Of a stretch of DNA of 64,000 bases, positions 1-10,570 are shown one piece after another (the first letter of the stretch is position 1; the number at the start of each line of letters is the position of its first letter). The stretch is from Phoronis australis (taxonomy: Eukaryota > Phoronida > Phoronidae): the NCBI GenBank assembly GCA_002633005.1, contig NMRA01000691.1, positions 1 through 64,000 on the forward strand, read 5' to 3'. The position numbers and the translations under genes were made by a program. The notes beneath the pieces are model-generated. The model was given only the letters and a program-made list of their open reading frames with translations. It was not told the origin of the DNA and did not search any database.

Positions 1-120
1 TTGCAGGGGGGGGGGGGCTTTACGGAACTAATAAAGTTTTTGCTTTTAAAAGTAAAAAAGAAAAATACTGTGCCCTATTTAGGAATATGTGGATGCCAGT
101 AACCAACCTTTATACTTTCA

Positions 121-715
121 AACTTCATATTAAAATGCTGAAACATGTTGTTTAGGCCTGTTTTAAATCATATAGCACGCGAATGTTTTCGTTCACATTT
201 CTTCCAGAAACAAAACCTGTCTTGTCCTTAGCGATTAGTTTTCCCAAAATGGTTTTTAACCGTTTAGCCAGAGCCGAAGAAGTCAATTTATATGTCACAC
301 TGAGTAAGGATATGGGTCTCCAGATTTTCAAACATAGTTTATTTTTATCTGCTCCCTTAGGGATGCAGGTAATCCCTCCTTCATTCTGTGTTGATAAAAA
401 CTGACCAACAGCAAAACCAGTGTTAAATGAACGAACAATGAAATATCCAATGTCAGTCCAAACAAATTTCAGAAATTCTTCTGAAAAACCATCGGATCCT
501 GGGTTCTTTTTGTTTCTTCACTTTTTCAAGAATTGTCTGACTTCTTCATATGTAAGAAGACCTTCTAATTTTTCTTTTTCTGTCTCATTCGGTTTGGAGA
601 CACACACCTTATCAAGAATTGATTCTAAAGCAGTACTTTTAGAATCTCTATATTTTTTAGAGATTTTCATAAAAAGTTTTGGTTTCCTGAATAACCTTTT
701 TCTTCACTATTGGTT
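121..715 (-). mobile_element. L1/Tx1-type LINE ORF2 remnant (linker and 5' half of reverse transcriptase)
   Basis: Reading the minus strand from about 715 down to 121 gives an almost continuous non-LTR retrotransposon ORF2 segment. First comes a charged linker ending in TYEEVRQFLKK, then one in-frame TGA, then the RT entry motif NPGSDGFSEEF. After it come the W-x-D segment, GGITCIPK, the block WRPISLLSVTYK, and ALAKRLKTIL leading to KDKTGFVSGRNVNENIR. These are RT blocks 0 to 3 of L1-like elements. The catalytic palm with the YADD/FADD block is absent, because reading frames collapse below about 150. There is no start codon and no endonuclease here, so the copy is truncated at both ends and carries at least one stop. 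The style matches the LINE pieces at 49.7-50.6 kb and 53.6-58.8 kb, which are probably the same clade. L1 versus Tx1 assignment is inference. Confidence 0.85.
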
Positions 716-1933
716 TTAGTAGGTCTGCAAATTTTTCTGCAGGCATTTATCCAGACTCACAGCACATTCCGGCAATCGGTAAAAGGCACCGCAAAACAAG
801 CTTTATACGAGAAATCTCAAATATGAAATCCAGAAACAAATAGCAATTCTAGCGCCAACTCTGTTTAGTCAAAGACTTGCCGCAATGGCAATTTGTCGAA
901 GTTGTCATTAAGAATTTAATGCGTCTAGACGCCAGTTGTGTAAAAGGATTTGAAAGGCAGGGTACATCTATCGCAAATTCGACAACGTTCCTACAACCCC
1001 AACTATCGAGATTTGTGAAGTTTGCCAGAATTGAAATATGTTCTTGTCGAAAGCAATTGTATATTTAGTTGCAATTTTGTGCGCCATAACCAAGTCAAAT
1101 GTGGACGATCCTAAATTATTTTTGAAAACTGCTGTAGGTATACTAGATTTTCGTCAGTGGCTTCATACATTGTGAATCCGTTAAACAATTTTTGAGTCCA
1201 CATCTTCTTCCCGTTGGAAACTCCCATAGCGAGAAAAATGCAAAAAAGAAACAACAGTAAAACAATAAAAAGACATTGTAGTATACAACGGGAGAATAAA
1301 AGTTCAATTATCAATTCACAGATATTCAATTACTGTCATTCTGAACACTATAGAAGCGTCAAGCGTGTGCATAGGAGTTCCTGACACTCACAACGTCTAC
1401 TGGGAAGTACAATCCGTAAAGCTCTAGCACTGGAACGCAAAATTCGATCTGCTGAGGTTGTGCCACGCATGCGTGGAATTTGTTTGATTTTTTTTGCTCG
1501 GGTGTTGAATCTACCCTCTGAAAGAACCACCTATACTGAAAAGTTTCCCTGTAGAAACATGATGAACGACAAACGGTATTCCGTGTGTGGGCATCAATGC
1601 TCATGCTTGGCTGGAAGTTTACCGATCGCATCGCCTCCACTTGCACACGCCTTCTATGCACTACACTTGTTTGGGCTTAAGTCACTGGATCGGGATTTCC
1701 TTGATTTTGTTTACCTCGATCATTGCCCAACAGCAAACAGAAAGGGTTTCCCAGATTTCAACCAATGGGAATGACTGAATGTTGTGACGTCGGTTTCATT
1801 AATTTAGCCAATGAGAAGTTATGTTAAGCAACATTCCACATTGCTACATTTCGTAGCACTGTGAAAGAGTGTGGTGTTGATTCTTGCCGTTACTCAAAAT
1901 CTTCCCCGTTTTTCAACCACACTGCAAAAGATC
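716..1933. other. intergenic, no gene recognised
   Basis: Short open frames occur on both strands (for example near 1360-1770), but none shows a recognisable domain, a codon pattern or splice signals that would mark it as coding. Confidence 0.5.
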
Positions 1934-2101
1934 CGTATCATAAGAGCCGTATCATACGAGCCGTATCATACTAACCGTATCATACCAGCCGTATTATGTG
2001 AGACGTATCGTGCGAGCCGTATCATACGAGCCGTATCATACGAGCCGTATCATACGAGCCGTATCATACGAGCTGTATCATAAGAGCCGCATCATAAGAA
2101 A
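1934..2101. repeat. 14-bp tandem repeat, about 12 units
   Basis: The unit CGTATCATACGAGC repeats with a 14-base period. Unit starts are visible at 1934, 1948, 2046 and 2060, with scattered substitutions (for example TAAGAGC and ACCAGC variants). The core CGTATcATACG is a near-perfect palindrome with one central mismatch. The open frame that runs through the array (1871-2083) is a by-product of the repeat: the period is not a multiple of three, so it cycles through frames and is unlikely to be coding. Confidence 0.9.
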
Positions 2102-3598
2102 GTCCGTTATTACTGTACAGGTATTTTTTTAGTGTATGATGATATCAGAAACAAAATAAATGAATTTATTTTCCCATACCTGACAAGCTTAAAACTGTTT
2201 TTAATTCTAAAGACAAGAGCACAAAATGCAAAAAAGTTAGATGGTTTAATAGTTACAGGAAAAAGAAATGAACCACACAAGTTATATAAATGAGTTAAAC
2301 CAGCTGTAAATAATTTAGTTATTAGAATATACATGTAGATCTCTCACAGTTCTTGCGAAGAGTTTGGTCAGGCATTCTTCTCAATCTTCATAATGTTAAT
2401 TGGACCTTTGGTGCCGTTTAGTTAATACAATTGCATTTTTTAGAAAAAAATAACCCGGATGCAGTGACATTTACAAAAAGTAGCAAACTAATTACTTCAA
2501 TTAGATATCCGAAGTTTTTTGAAAAAAGCTTCCACGTAGATAGAAAATGGGCAAACTTGTATTGTTTAGCGTTGCCTTGTACTGTGTACATATGTAGCTC
2601 ACAACACTGGTGGCTGTGCGATGTAGACATTTCTTCAGCAGTGCTCGATTTGACGACCTGCAAGTTTTCAATGCAACCTCGCCACGGCGAGAACTAAAGT
2701 AGGACAATAATTTCCCCGAAATTCGTTTACTTTGTGTGGACTTACAAACTTTGAATTACCAACAGTTCTCCAAGATTTAATACTTTTGATTCACGATTGT
2801 TGCTTTTACTTCGTGAAACCAGAGCATTTGGCACGACAGGGGTCAGAACGAATCAAACATGCGCTTGTACTATAACAGGAATGAATGCTAGAATTGTTCG
2901 GCAAAAATCGGGCAAGATTGGTGAAACATGAGCCTACAGTGTATGCGATTGTTTGCGTCCTAACTTCGGTGCCATGAATTGAGTCTGAGATGTAATGGTA
3001 CATGTGTTTTGCTGGCAGAAATTGAAGACGCATGCAAAAGTTCCCGGGAACAGAAATTGGCCGGCACGACCTTTTTTAGTCGACGATTTTGACGTCAATT
3101 TTTCCTATGACGACCTAGGATTTAAGTCGGTTCGCCAACTACGTCGAATGCTGTTCAGAAAGTAAAAAAAAAATCAGTGATCTTGATACTTGTGGTGTAT
3201 GTTACTGTAAATAAGATACACGATAGCACATTTGTACTTTCGCTGTCACTAAAAATGTGGACTCCGAAATTTAGCAATATTCGTAACAAAGAGTCAATGT
3301 TATTTTAATACCTGTTGCTTAGTTGTCACGGTAAGCGTTCTATAGTTATTGCGGGTTAGTTTCGTTGCGAAATTACATGTAATTGTGTCTCCTGGAATTC
3401 ACCGATTCAAGGAAAACTGCGCCCTTTTCAATTTCGAAAGGGGCGGCGTTAACGTCAAGTCTAGAAGTCTGGCAGAATTCGGAGTATAACCAGTTTACAT
3501 TAAAAAAAATATTGCATCTAACAATAAGTACCTCCTCACAATAAAAGCCTTGGTAAAGGTGGACATTCTATAAAGTGTTTGCAACTATGTCATCATTT
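2102..3598. other. intergenic, no gene recognised
   Basis: AT-rich sequence with short overlapping open frames on both strands around 2430-2700. I could see no domain or splice structure in them. Confidence 0.45.
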
Positions 3599-3622
3599 CC
3601 CGGAAGTGCGCCATGTTGGCGG
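3599..3622. promoter_or_regulatory. adjacent ETS-type and YY1-type sites
   Basis: CCCGGAAGTG (ETS/GABP consensus) is followed directly by GCGCCATGTTGGCGG, whose minus strand carries CAACATGGCG, close to the YY1 core ATGGCG. This pairing is typical of TATA-less housekeeping promoters in animals. A short open frame begins with ATG at about 3631 on the plus strand (MAVVSGSIKSYPELLAAG, then a stop). No convincing exon was found on either side, so whether the promoter is active is unknown. Confidence 0.35.
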
Positions 3623-3749
3623 ACAAGCAATGGCAGTGGTCAGTGGTAGCATTAAAAGTTATCCCGAGTTGTTAGCTGCTGGAAATCGGATTACATAACA
3701 ATATTGACATTTATCGGAGGCATAAATCCCTATAATATTTCGACATCGG

Positions 3750-3804
3750 AACTGGGAAAATTGAGACTGGGAAGATGGAGACGGGGAAAAAGAGACGGGG
3801 GAAC
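3750..3804. repeat. short degenerate 14-bp tandem repeat
   Basis: About four imperfect units of the type GAGACGGGGAAAA follow one another. This is a minor minisatellite-like tract. Confidence 0.5.
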
Positions 3805-6515
3805 ATACTGTTTTTAGGGGATTTTGCCATGCTTGCTAAGTTTAAACACGTTAAACGAGCGTGACAAGTTAGTTCGTGAAATAAAACTCACATTCATAGA
3901 TCCAGAAACACCCAGTATCCTAATTCCAAAAAAAAATACGTACTTCAACTGCGTTGTCATACTCCACGGGACGTTTGCTTTCGACCTTGAGTTCAACATT
4001 CACGTCACGTAATTGGACGGCACCGCTATGCTGCATTTCAGTAATAGAATAGGACTAATGCAGGGGTGTGCATGTTGTTTAAATATGAGCATAATGTCAA
4101 CAATTCTGGAATCTGGACGAAAGAATTTAATTTTTTGCCAAGACAGTGACATTTGAAATATCTAACATCGAAAAATTCTACACACCTGTCGTCCGATATT
4201 GAGACCCGAACTCCCATGCAAGTAATGCACCGATACAAATGTAACCAAAGGCTTGCAGGCGCAACAGATGTTTAACCATGTCTGTGGAAAAATAGGGACA
4301 CTCAACTGTCTTTTTTACAATACCTCAGGACGTTGAGATTCGGAAGCGTTGGGTCGTTGCCATATGCCGCGACGATGGAAAACATGTCCGTGTAAAATTT
4401 ATAATTTTTTTCGGAAAGTTAGATCATATTTTGTCGCATCTCGGTTGCCGAGGCGTNGAGGTAGATTTCCCCCCCTCACTCGGCCAAAAAATTCCCCACT
4501 CAGAAGGCACAGGTATTTTCCCCTCGGATAAATGAGGCCCCTGAAGAAACATGATAACTGTGCTTGCTCTGTTCAGTTAACTTAATTTGAGCTCTAAAAC
4601 CAGATGGCTTATTTTTTCAGGTCATGCTTTGGACGAACGAATCAGGTGTTCTAATTTTAAAATTCAACTTGGTCTAGATTGATATTTGAAACCTAACACA
4701 TGGAACAGGTGTAAGAATTATTAAAACTAAGAAAGCAGAATTAATGGTCAAATAATTTTTAGTTTCATCTACGAGCCTGAGTTTTTTATTTTAATATAAA
4801 TATATTTAATAAAATCAACCATTCTTGCAGATCAATATCAATTCAACTGTTATCCCCGGTAGTCCCTACCTCACTCCCATGACCTAGGCTATGCTTTATG
4901 TTAACATTCTTAATCAACAAATTAAACCACATGTGATTTGCACATGACAGCAAAATGCAATGAGCCACCACTGTCAAATATGTCTTCAACTCGTCAAAAA
5001 TACGAGCAGATGACATGGTTCGTGTAGAAAGCATTTTTGTTAACAATTTACGAGAAGAAACGTAACCCAGCATTCAGCATATACCTATTCCGTAACACGA
5101 TCTTGCGCAATTTTTTTCATATATACTTTTCATGTTTCTAACCTAGTTTTCCGAAAAAAACTCTCGTGGTTTGACTTGTTCTCTAATGTATTTTTTACGT
5201 CTCTGTAGTTGATTGTCGACATATTTTTAAGATTTAATGTCCTGGTTTGACTCGAAAAAACAGCCATTTAACTCACGCAATGCCAACTTCCGTTTTGTTT
5301 ATCGGAGTGAGCCTCGCTTTAGATTTTAATGTCTGACGCGTGAATTAGATACATAAGTAACACCTGCGTGATAATACTCTGGTGAAAATTTTTGAAAACA
5401 AAATTGTAGATAAATATATGTCTCATTAAATTTCTATGTAAATCATTGGTGAGAATAATTATACAGTTTTAAAGGAGTACGCCACCCGATTTTATTAGTA
5501 TTTGTTACCCTCTTAATCGGTCGATATCCACATCACCTCGTATACAGTCGATCTCACCTCGCCGAAAGATGTCGCGTTAACCTGTGAGGAAGGCGAGTAT
5601 ACGACGCAGGTACATACGTCAGTAGTTCTTCAGCGAAGTGTGTGCCGCTGTATTGTTCCCGTTTGTGTGAACCATGAGGCTCTGAGCAAAGCGGCTATAT
5701 CGTTTTTTTTTTCGGTATCCTCGAGAACCTGAAATGCTTCTGAAGTGGTTCCCGGCGGTAAAGAACGAAAAGTACGCGGTTAATATCAATTATGAGAACG
5801 TGGAATAACTGGGTGTCTGTGGCTGGCATTGTTCTGTTTTAAAAGGATTTTTTCACCCTAACCAACGTTTATACAAACTTGGAACAAAGTGTCAGTCAGT
5901 CTCAGTAGATACACTTATTAAAATGCCTTAGGATTGTTCATGAGTGAACATCAATAATGAGAAAATCGTTCTGCGTTACCAGCATTATTTAGATGTATAC
6001 TGGTATACATTATTAAAATCGTTGTTGTACACCTTTTCCCTGTACGGTTCTGTGGAAGGCAATTTGGCTCCGCGGCTCCCGACGAGTAAGTAGATTTGCA
6101 ACGTCGCGGAGAAATCCTCGAAATATTCACGTGCACATTATTTCTTTTGTTCACTAGTCTAAGTAGTCTTTTCGTGATTGAATGTTTAGATTTCAACTTT
6201 CGCAGCCTACTAACCTGGCTGGTTTCTGTTCGTAATGCCTCCAGTCCGGCCGCGACGGGCCCAATCGGATTGCGAGCCATTGGGTTATAACGAGTGTTTT
6301 GTGTTTAGAACAGAAAAAATCACAAGTCTAAAATTACAACACACGGCTATGATCTCCTGTGTGTATTTCACGGAAGAATAATTCTAATTTGTCACCAAAC
6401 AGACTTCCAGCGACCGACCTCGGTAAGTTGGCCAACCGAAATTTGTGGCCACGGTACGTTCAAAATTTCTATGAATCCGAAACAGCGAAATAAAATGACT
6501 CATTTGTTTAAAAAC
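3805..6515. other. intergenic; single N at 4457; no gene recognised
   Basis: This stretch holds a single-N assembly join at 4457 without an obvious flanking duplication, and an approximately 55-bp segment (4487-4545) that weakly resembles 62518-62575. The open frames near 4843-5073 and 5951-6290 show no domain. I saw no RNA gene. Confidence 0.4.
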
Positions 6516-6744
6516 TCAATGTATTTTTACGGAATTGACATCGAATTTTGATGGTTTATTGGTGTAAAACGATGAATTCAAGCGATAAGCTGACGCCAGT
6601 AAGCGTTTGGTGACGTCTTTGTTAATTCCCACTCCCCCGTCTGCCGTCCGGTGTCGGGTAAAAGAACTGAACTTGCTCTTATTAAGTGGAACTACTCGAA
6701 ATAAATCTATGCAAAAAAGTTGTTTTTGGTAGCATTCTCCTTTA

Positions 6745-6940
6745 AACTCGTAACTTATACCGCTGTCGTACAAGCTAGCCGACTCAATCCAAACAGACCA
6801 AAATTTCGATGAAAAAGTTGCAGTGACAGTTCTGCTTAAGCCGATTGTGTTCCTTTTTATTTTTGTTATGGGAGATGCATTATCCTTCCGCTTGTATTGA
6901 AAATTTTCTTCAAAACAAAAAAAAATTGTTTCGACTGCAC
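6745..6940 (-). repeat. diverged dispersed repeat, second copy at 57560-57780
   Basis: On the minus strand the two places share, in order, a TCGAAnCAATTTTTTT tract, an ATCGG...AAGCAG block, a CGAAATTTGG-GTC...TTTGGAT block, GTCGGC, and GACAGCGGkATAAGTTACGA. Identity is patchy but collinear over about 200 bp. Here the copy lies directly downstream of a THAP-coding exon and inside a 146-codon open frame (6516-6953) with no recognised domain. At 57.6 kb no THAP sequence adjoins it. Confidence 0.6.
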
Positions 6941-7067
6941 TACTTAGCGACAATCCTTCGGTCTTTTAATTGCTCTGCATAGTCAATGATTTTTGGAAAA
7001 CGATAGAACCACGTAACATCTCTATCACCTCTGCTCGAGCAGCCAACCATTGCACAAATATCCACCA
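6940..7067 (-). pseudogene. THAP zinc-finger N-terminal exon or fragment
   Basis: From the ATG whose complement sits at 7065-7067, the minus strand reads MVDICAMVGCSSRG, then WFYRFPK, then about 18 residues to a TAG. The spacing C-x4-C near the N-terminus followed by an aromatic residue and the FP motif is the first half of the THAP C2CH DNA-binding finger. The conserved tryptophan, the CSxHF half and the C-terminal AVPTxF-type end are missing. Either the rest lies in another exon (no clear GT donor follows) or this is a truncated transposon-derived copy. THAP fingers occur in P-element-type transposases and in host factors derived from them. The THAP relics at 11455 and 16685 show that this fold is scattered through the locus by mobile elements. 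Confidence 0.65.
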
Positions 7068-7376
7068 TGATACTGCATAAGTTCTTCAGACAATTCAGAT
7101 AAGAAATGTGTTTTTGCCTCACGATACCACAACCATACTGTATTGTTTGTCCCGCAACATGGTAGATGACAGAATTGATGACGTCATGTGAAAACACTGA
7201 GTGCCTGTATCAACAGACTAGGGGGTTGCAAGTTTTTTTGTTCTAATTTATGCAAGAAGTAGATAGACAAGTCGTTGACAGTCCCTTGGTGATGTCAACT
7301 GGTTAGAGTTCATCTATCATAGAACTACGAGACGGAGTGTGTATCAGGTTGTTCTAGATTTGATACCGGGTAGATG

Positions 7377-7510
7377 AGCTATTGGTTATTAGATGGCAAC
7401 CAACTAACTCACTGTCATTCTATCTGATTGTTTTACACTGCTCCACCTGGTAGCAAAATGGAGAATCGACCAAATGGAGTTGGTTGGTTGCCATCCAACA
7501 ACCAATAGCT
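7377..7510. repeat. inverted repeat, 34-bp arms, of the GTTGGTTG palindromic family
   Basis: The arms 7377-7410 and 7477-7510 are reverse complements at 31 of 34 positions (ending AACCAATAGCT on the right). The spacer contains CCACCTGGTAGCAAAATGG, part of the same repeat unit. Related single units follow at about 8199-8232 and 8279-8312, and again in the last 420 bases of the window. Confidence 0.8.
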
Positions 7511-8072
7511 TTCCCACCTGGTGGTGAAACCAAATCATCAGTCAGTGAGTCAGAAAGGCACACTACAGTTATTATAGGGTTTTGGCTGCCGACACACACC
7601 GAAGTGGATACGTCCTTTCTGAGAGTATGAAAAAAAGAAAGGTTTTTGTTGTTCCCAACTTAAAAGCAATACTCCATGATAACTGCCGAAACTTAATTAT
7701 GGTACAGATTTTTGATCGGCTAATTCACATCGGGAAAAATGCTGGCACTCAAAAATAGAACCACAAACGCCAAAATTGACAGTATTCTCCCCAAAGTGCT
7801 ACAAAAAATCTGACTACAAATTCAGAATGCTCTTTCTCTCTACTAGATTCTATTTTTGGCAATTTTTATCTGTTTGACAGGCACCTGAAATAGCACCCGG
7901 TTTCTCAGAAAGCAAACGGCAGCCAGCATTTTGCGTCTAAACTAGGTCAGGGCTAAAAAACTTGTCTGTTTGTCATTCAAAAACACAAGTAAACGAGTTT
8001 CGTGGCAATTACTTTCAACACATTCCTCAAACCACCCGCCAAACCGGACACACCCTGTATTTAAGTTCTAGG
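7511..8072. other. intergenic with a possible small MITE
   Basis: The sequences around 7584-7630 (GGCTGCCG... with CTTTCTGAGAG) and 7890-7925 (CTCAGAAAG...CGGCAGCC) are partly inverted relative to each other, as in a decayed element of about 340 bp. Nothing coding was seen. Confidence 0.3.
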
Positions 8073-8162
8073 CACTAGAAAATGCCCCGCCACTAGAAAA
8101 TGCCTCGTCACTAGAAAAGGCCCCGTCACTAGAAAAGGCCTCGTCACTAGAAAAGGCCCCGT
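8073..8162. repeat. 18-bp tandem repeat, 5 units
   Basis: Units start at 8073, 8091, 8109, 8127 and 8145 with the consensus CACTAGAAAAGGCCCCGT. Variation is limited to a few positions (AATGCC in the first two units, CCTCGT in alternate units). Confidence 0.95.
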
Positions 8163-8198
8163 GGCTACAGCCTAAGTGTTTAGTACTACCGTCATATT

Positions 8199-8312
8199 GG
8201 AGTTAGTTGGTTGCCATCCAACAATCAATAGCTACCCGATGCGGTGGTGAAATGGTAAACGAAGAGACATAGTAAGTTGGAGTTAGTTGATCGTTATCGA
8301 ACAACCAATAGT
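8199..8312. repeat. two further units of the GTTGGTTG repeat family
   Basis: 8199-8232 and 8279-8312 both run GGAGTTAGTTG...CAATAG and match the arms at 7377-7510. The sequence between them contains a degenerate form of the CCACCTGGTGGT segment. Confidence 0.75.
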
Positions 8313-9362
8313 TGCGTCACATTTTAGTTATGAGCAACAGCTCATTGAGCTATACCTGGTATACACGTAGCTCATTGAGCAATATGATGAATGCAAAGGG
8401 GATTGGCACTGAGATGAAACTTTCAAAAGGGATTGTATACTTTTGAACTTTTGATACCTACCACCAATTTGTAGGTTGCTGTTACGTAACTCGTCAAGCC
8501 AAGCCCAGTTTTATTCCTTTACATTCATTTTGCGACGTTTGTTCATCAAGCAAGAATGTGGGGCTGTACAGTTCCATACAATCGGCGATTTCTCGGCAAA
8601 ATCAGTCGACAAAACCGATAATAGGCACCGACTTGTGCATGATCATGGCTGAGTACCTGGAATAGTCTGACTTCCGATATCTTTTTCGTCCAGTCTTAGA
8701 ACCAGTAGGTACCTTTGTATTGTTTAATGTTCATAATCTTTCAGCTTGGTATTATTGTCTTGCAAGTTAATGTTTTGGTAGTATACGTTAACTTTGTGTT
8801 AAATTTCTTAGTTAGATTTGCAATATTTTATTTCTTATGAGGAACGTTGAGGGGAATAGATTTGTTATACTGAATGTAAGACAGTTTTATCCGTCACTAA
8901 ATGTTTACCTGACTACCACTATCGCTAGTGTAGGCATTGACATGTGATTCTCTGCGATTTTGTTGTCAGCCCGTGACGCTGGCTTAGCGTACCGGTGCAT
9001 AACGGTTATTTTACCCACCCAGTTAGCCTCCAAAAGCAATAACACTTGTAATTTCCGAAACAGAGGGTGTAAAAACACAATGTAACATAAAATAAATTCC
9101 AGTCAATATGGCTAAAACCTTGAACTATGTATATGACGATAACAGATCTTTAGGCAGCGAGGTAAAGAGTACGATAATCTCAACTAAAGTAACGGGAAAC
9201 AGCAGTAAGTATTTTCGATTGCCTGCAGTTTACTTCTTTCATAACAATTTGTCCATGGCGTGTTTTCAAAACTACGTAAAATAAAAGGGCGTAGTAAATG
9301 AAAACGAGAACTCTAAACAGTTTGCAGAAATCTCGATCAACAATGACGTTTTCTTGTTTCAG
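8313..9362. other. upstream region and intron of the first fucosyltransferase
   Basis: 9241-9340 is homologous to 60567-60660 upstream of the second gene (both contain TTTCAAAACTACGTAAAATA), so the intron just before the coding exon was duplicated together with the gene. A pyrimidine-rich tract ends in the acceptor TTTTCTTGTTTCAG at 9349-9362. The 5' exon itself could not be located. Confidence 0.55.
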
Positions 9363-9367
9363 CTGCC

Positions 9368-10570
9368 ATGGACCTCCGAAGTAAATTTTTCCTCGTTTTA
9401 ATTTTGGGTGTGCTCTTAGTGCTTGTCTTGTACTGCTATGCTCCTCCCCAGCTGAACGTATTGAACGTCATGGTAAACGGCGACGCGACCGGCAATACCG
9501 TTGATGGAATCTTATCAAATAGCCAAGGAGTAGAATCGAACAGGTTAACGAATGAGGTTACATTGCCTAAGATTGTGAAACCTGCTGAATTTATCGTTAT
9601 GGACTGGAACCCATTGTATCTGAGCTTAGAAAACGGTCTTCCCGAAAATTACAAAACTGGGAATTGCCTAGTCACCAGGGACAAGAGGTATTTGAATAAG
9701 AGCCACGCAGTTGTGATTGAGGTAAGACGTGTACCCTATCTTAACACTTTACCGAAAGAGCGGGCACCATGGCAACGATGGTTGTACTTCAACGTTGAAA
9801 GTCCTTATTTTGCAATCTTAGATTATAAGGGCAGGTACAAAATGGAAGATTTCACCGGAAAAATCGCCTTTAATTGGTCCATGACATATCGAAGAGATTC
9901 GCATGCACCAGTGTCATACGGCTGGAGAATTAAAAGAGATAAGCCCATCAATATAACAAATGTTTTTAAGGACAAACAAAAACTAGTCGCGGCTATGATG
10001 AGCAACTGTGACTACGTGCGAAATAGCAGGATAAAGTACATAAAAGAACTTCAAAAGCACACGACCGTCGACTTTTATGGTAAATGCGGTAATCTCAAGT
10101 GTGAGGGGCACTACAAAGCACACAGCTGTCAAAAGATTAAAAATTACAAGTTTTTCTTAACGTTCGAGAATTCAAACTGCCGAGACTACATTAGCGAAAA
10201 AATGTGGATGCAAGCGTTTGACAGTTATGCAGTGCCAGTAGTAATGGGAGCCTACAAAGAGGACTATGTTAAGGTAGCTCCTCCGAATTCTTTCATTCAT
10301 GTTGATGACTTTGACTCTCCCAAGTCTCTCGCTCAGTATTTAACTGTAGTTGGGAAAAACGAGACCGCATACAACGCATTCCATGCATGGCGTAAAGAGT
10401 GGACGTATCAATACGATTTTAGGATGTTGAGTAAAAAAGGATACGTGTGGAGAAGTGTGTGCGACGCTCTTAATAAAAGGTGGAATGAAAAACCCTCGTG
10501 GTATAACAGGATTACGGATTTTGAAAGTGAAAAGGACTGTTATCAAAATGCATGGATAAAGAAGAACTAA
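9368..10570 (+). CDS. alpha-1,3-fucosyltransferase, GT10 family, copy 1
   Basis: The product is a 400-residue type II Golgi enzyme predicted to transfer L-fucose from GDP-fucose in alpha-1,3 linkage to GlcNAc-containing glycans. A short cytoplasmic MDLRSK is followed by a membrane anchor (about residues 7-24), a stem of about 50 residues, and the catalytic domain. Visible GT10 motifs are ESP at 144-146, FYGKCG at 236-241, FFLTFENSNCRDYISEKMW at 262-280 (the nucleotide-sugar-binding signature), VPVVMG at 289-294 and PPNSFIHVDDF at 305-315. NxS/T sequons lie at N110, N169, N195 and N331. Length is normal for the family. The ATG follows the splice acceptor TTTCAG by five bases and precedes the anchor, which supports this start; the coding exon has no introns. 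From residue 78 to the stop it is about 97% identical at DNA level to the copy at 60834-62042, whereas residues 27-77 differ widely. The exact acceptor specificity cannot be read from sequence. Confidence 0.97.
   Translation: MDLRSKFFLVLILGVLLVLVLYCYAPPQLNVLNVMVNGDATGNTVDGILSNSQGVESNRLTNEVTLPKIVKPAEFIVMDWNPLYLSLENGLPENYKTGNCLVTRDKRYLNKSHAVVIEVRRVPYLNTLPKERAPWQRWLYFNVESPYFAILDYKGRYKMEDFTGKIAFNWSMTYRRDSHAPVSYGWRIKRDKPINITNVFKDKQKLVAAMMSNCDYVRNSRIKYIKELQKHTTVDFYGKCGNLKCEGHYKAHSCQKIKNYKFFLTFENSNCRDYISEKMWMQAFDSYAVPVVMGAYKEDYVKVAPPNSFIHVDDFDSPKSLAQYLTVVGKNETAYNAFHAWRKEWTYQYDFRMLSKKGYVWRSVCDALNKRWNEKPSWYNRITDFESEKDCYQNAWIKKN

Noticed and set aside
183-719. Plus-strand frames over the window start
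   Set aside because: They are the antisense of the LINE RT remnant, whose minus-strand translation shows ordered RT motifs.
1871-2083. 70-codon plus-strand frame with repeating YEPYHTNR-like residues
   Set aside because: It is the translation of the 14-bp satellite. The period is not a multiple of three and the frame carries no independent signal.
3631-3699. First exon MAVVSGSIKSYPELLAAG after the ETS/YY1 sites
   Set aside because: Only 23 codons before a stop, with no good donor site and no recognisable continuation.
9823-10005. Minus-strand frames inside both fucosyltransferase genes (also 10340-10579, 61295-61534 and 61812-62255)
   Set aside because: Shadows of the coding strand, conserved only because the two genes are nearly identical.
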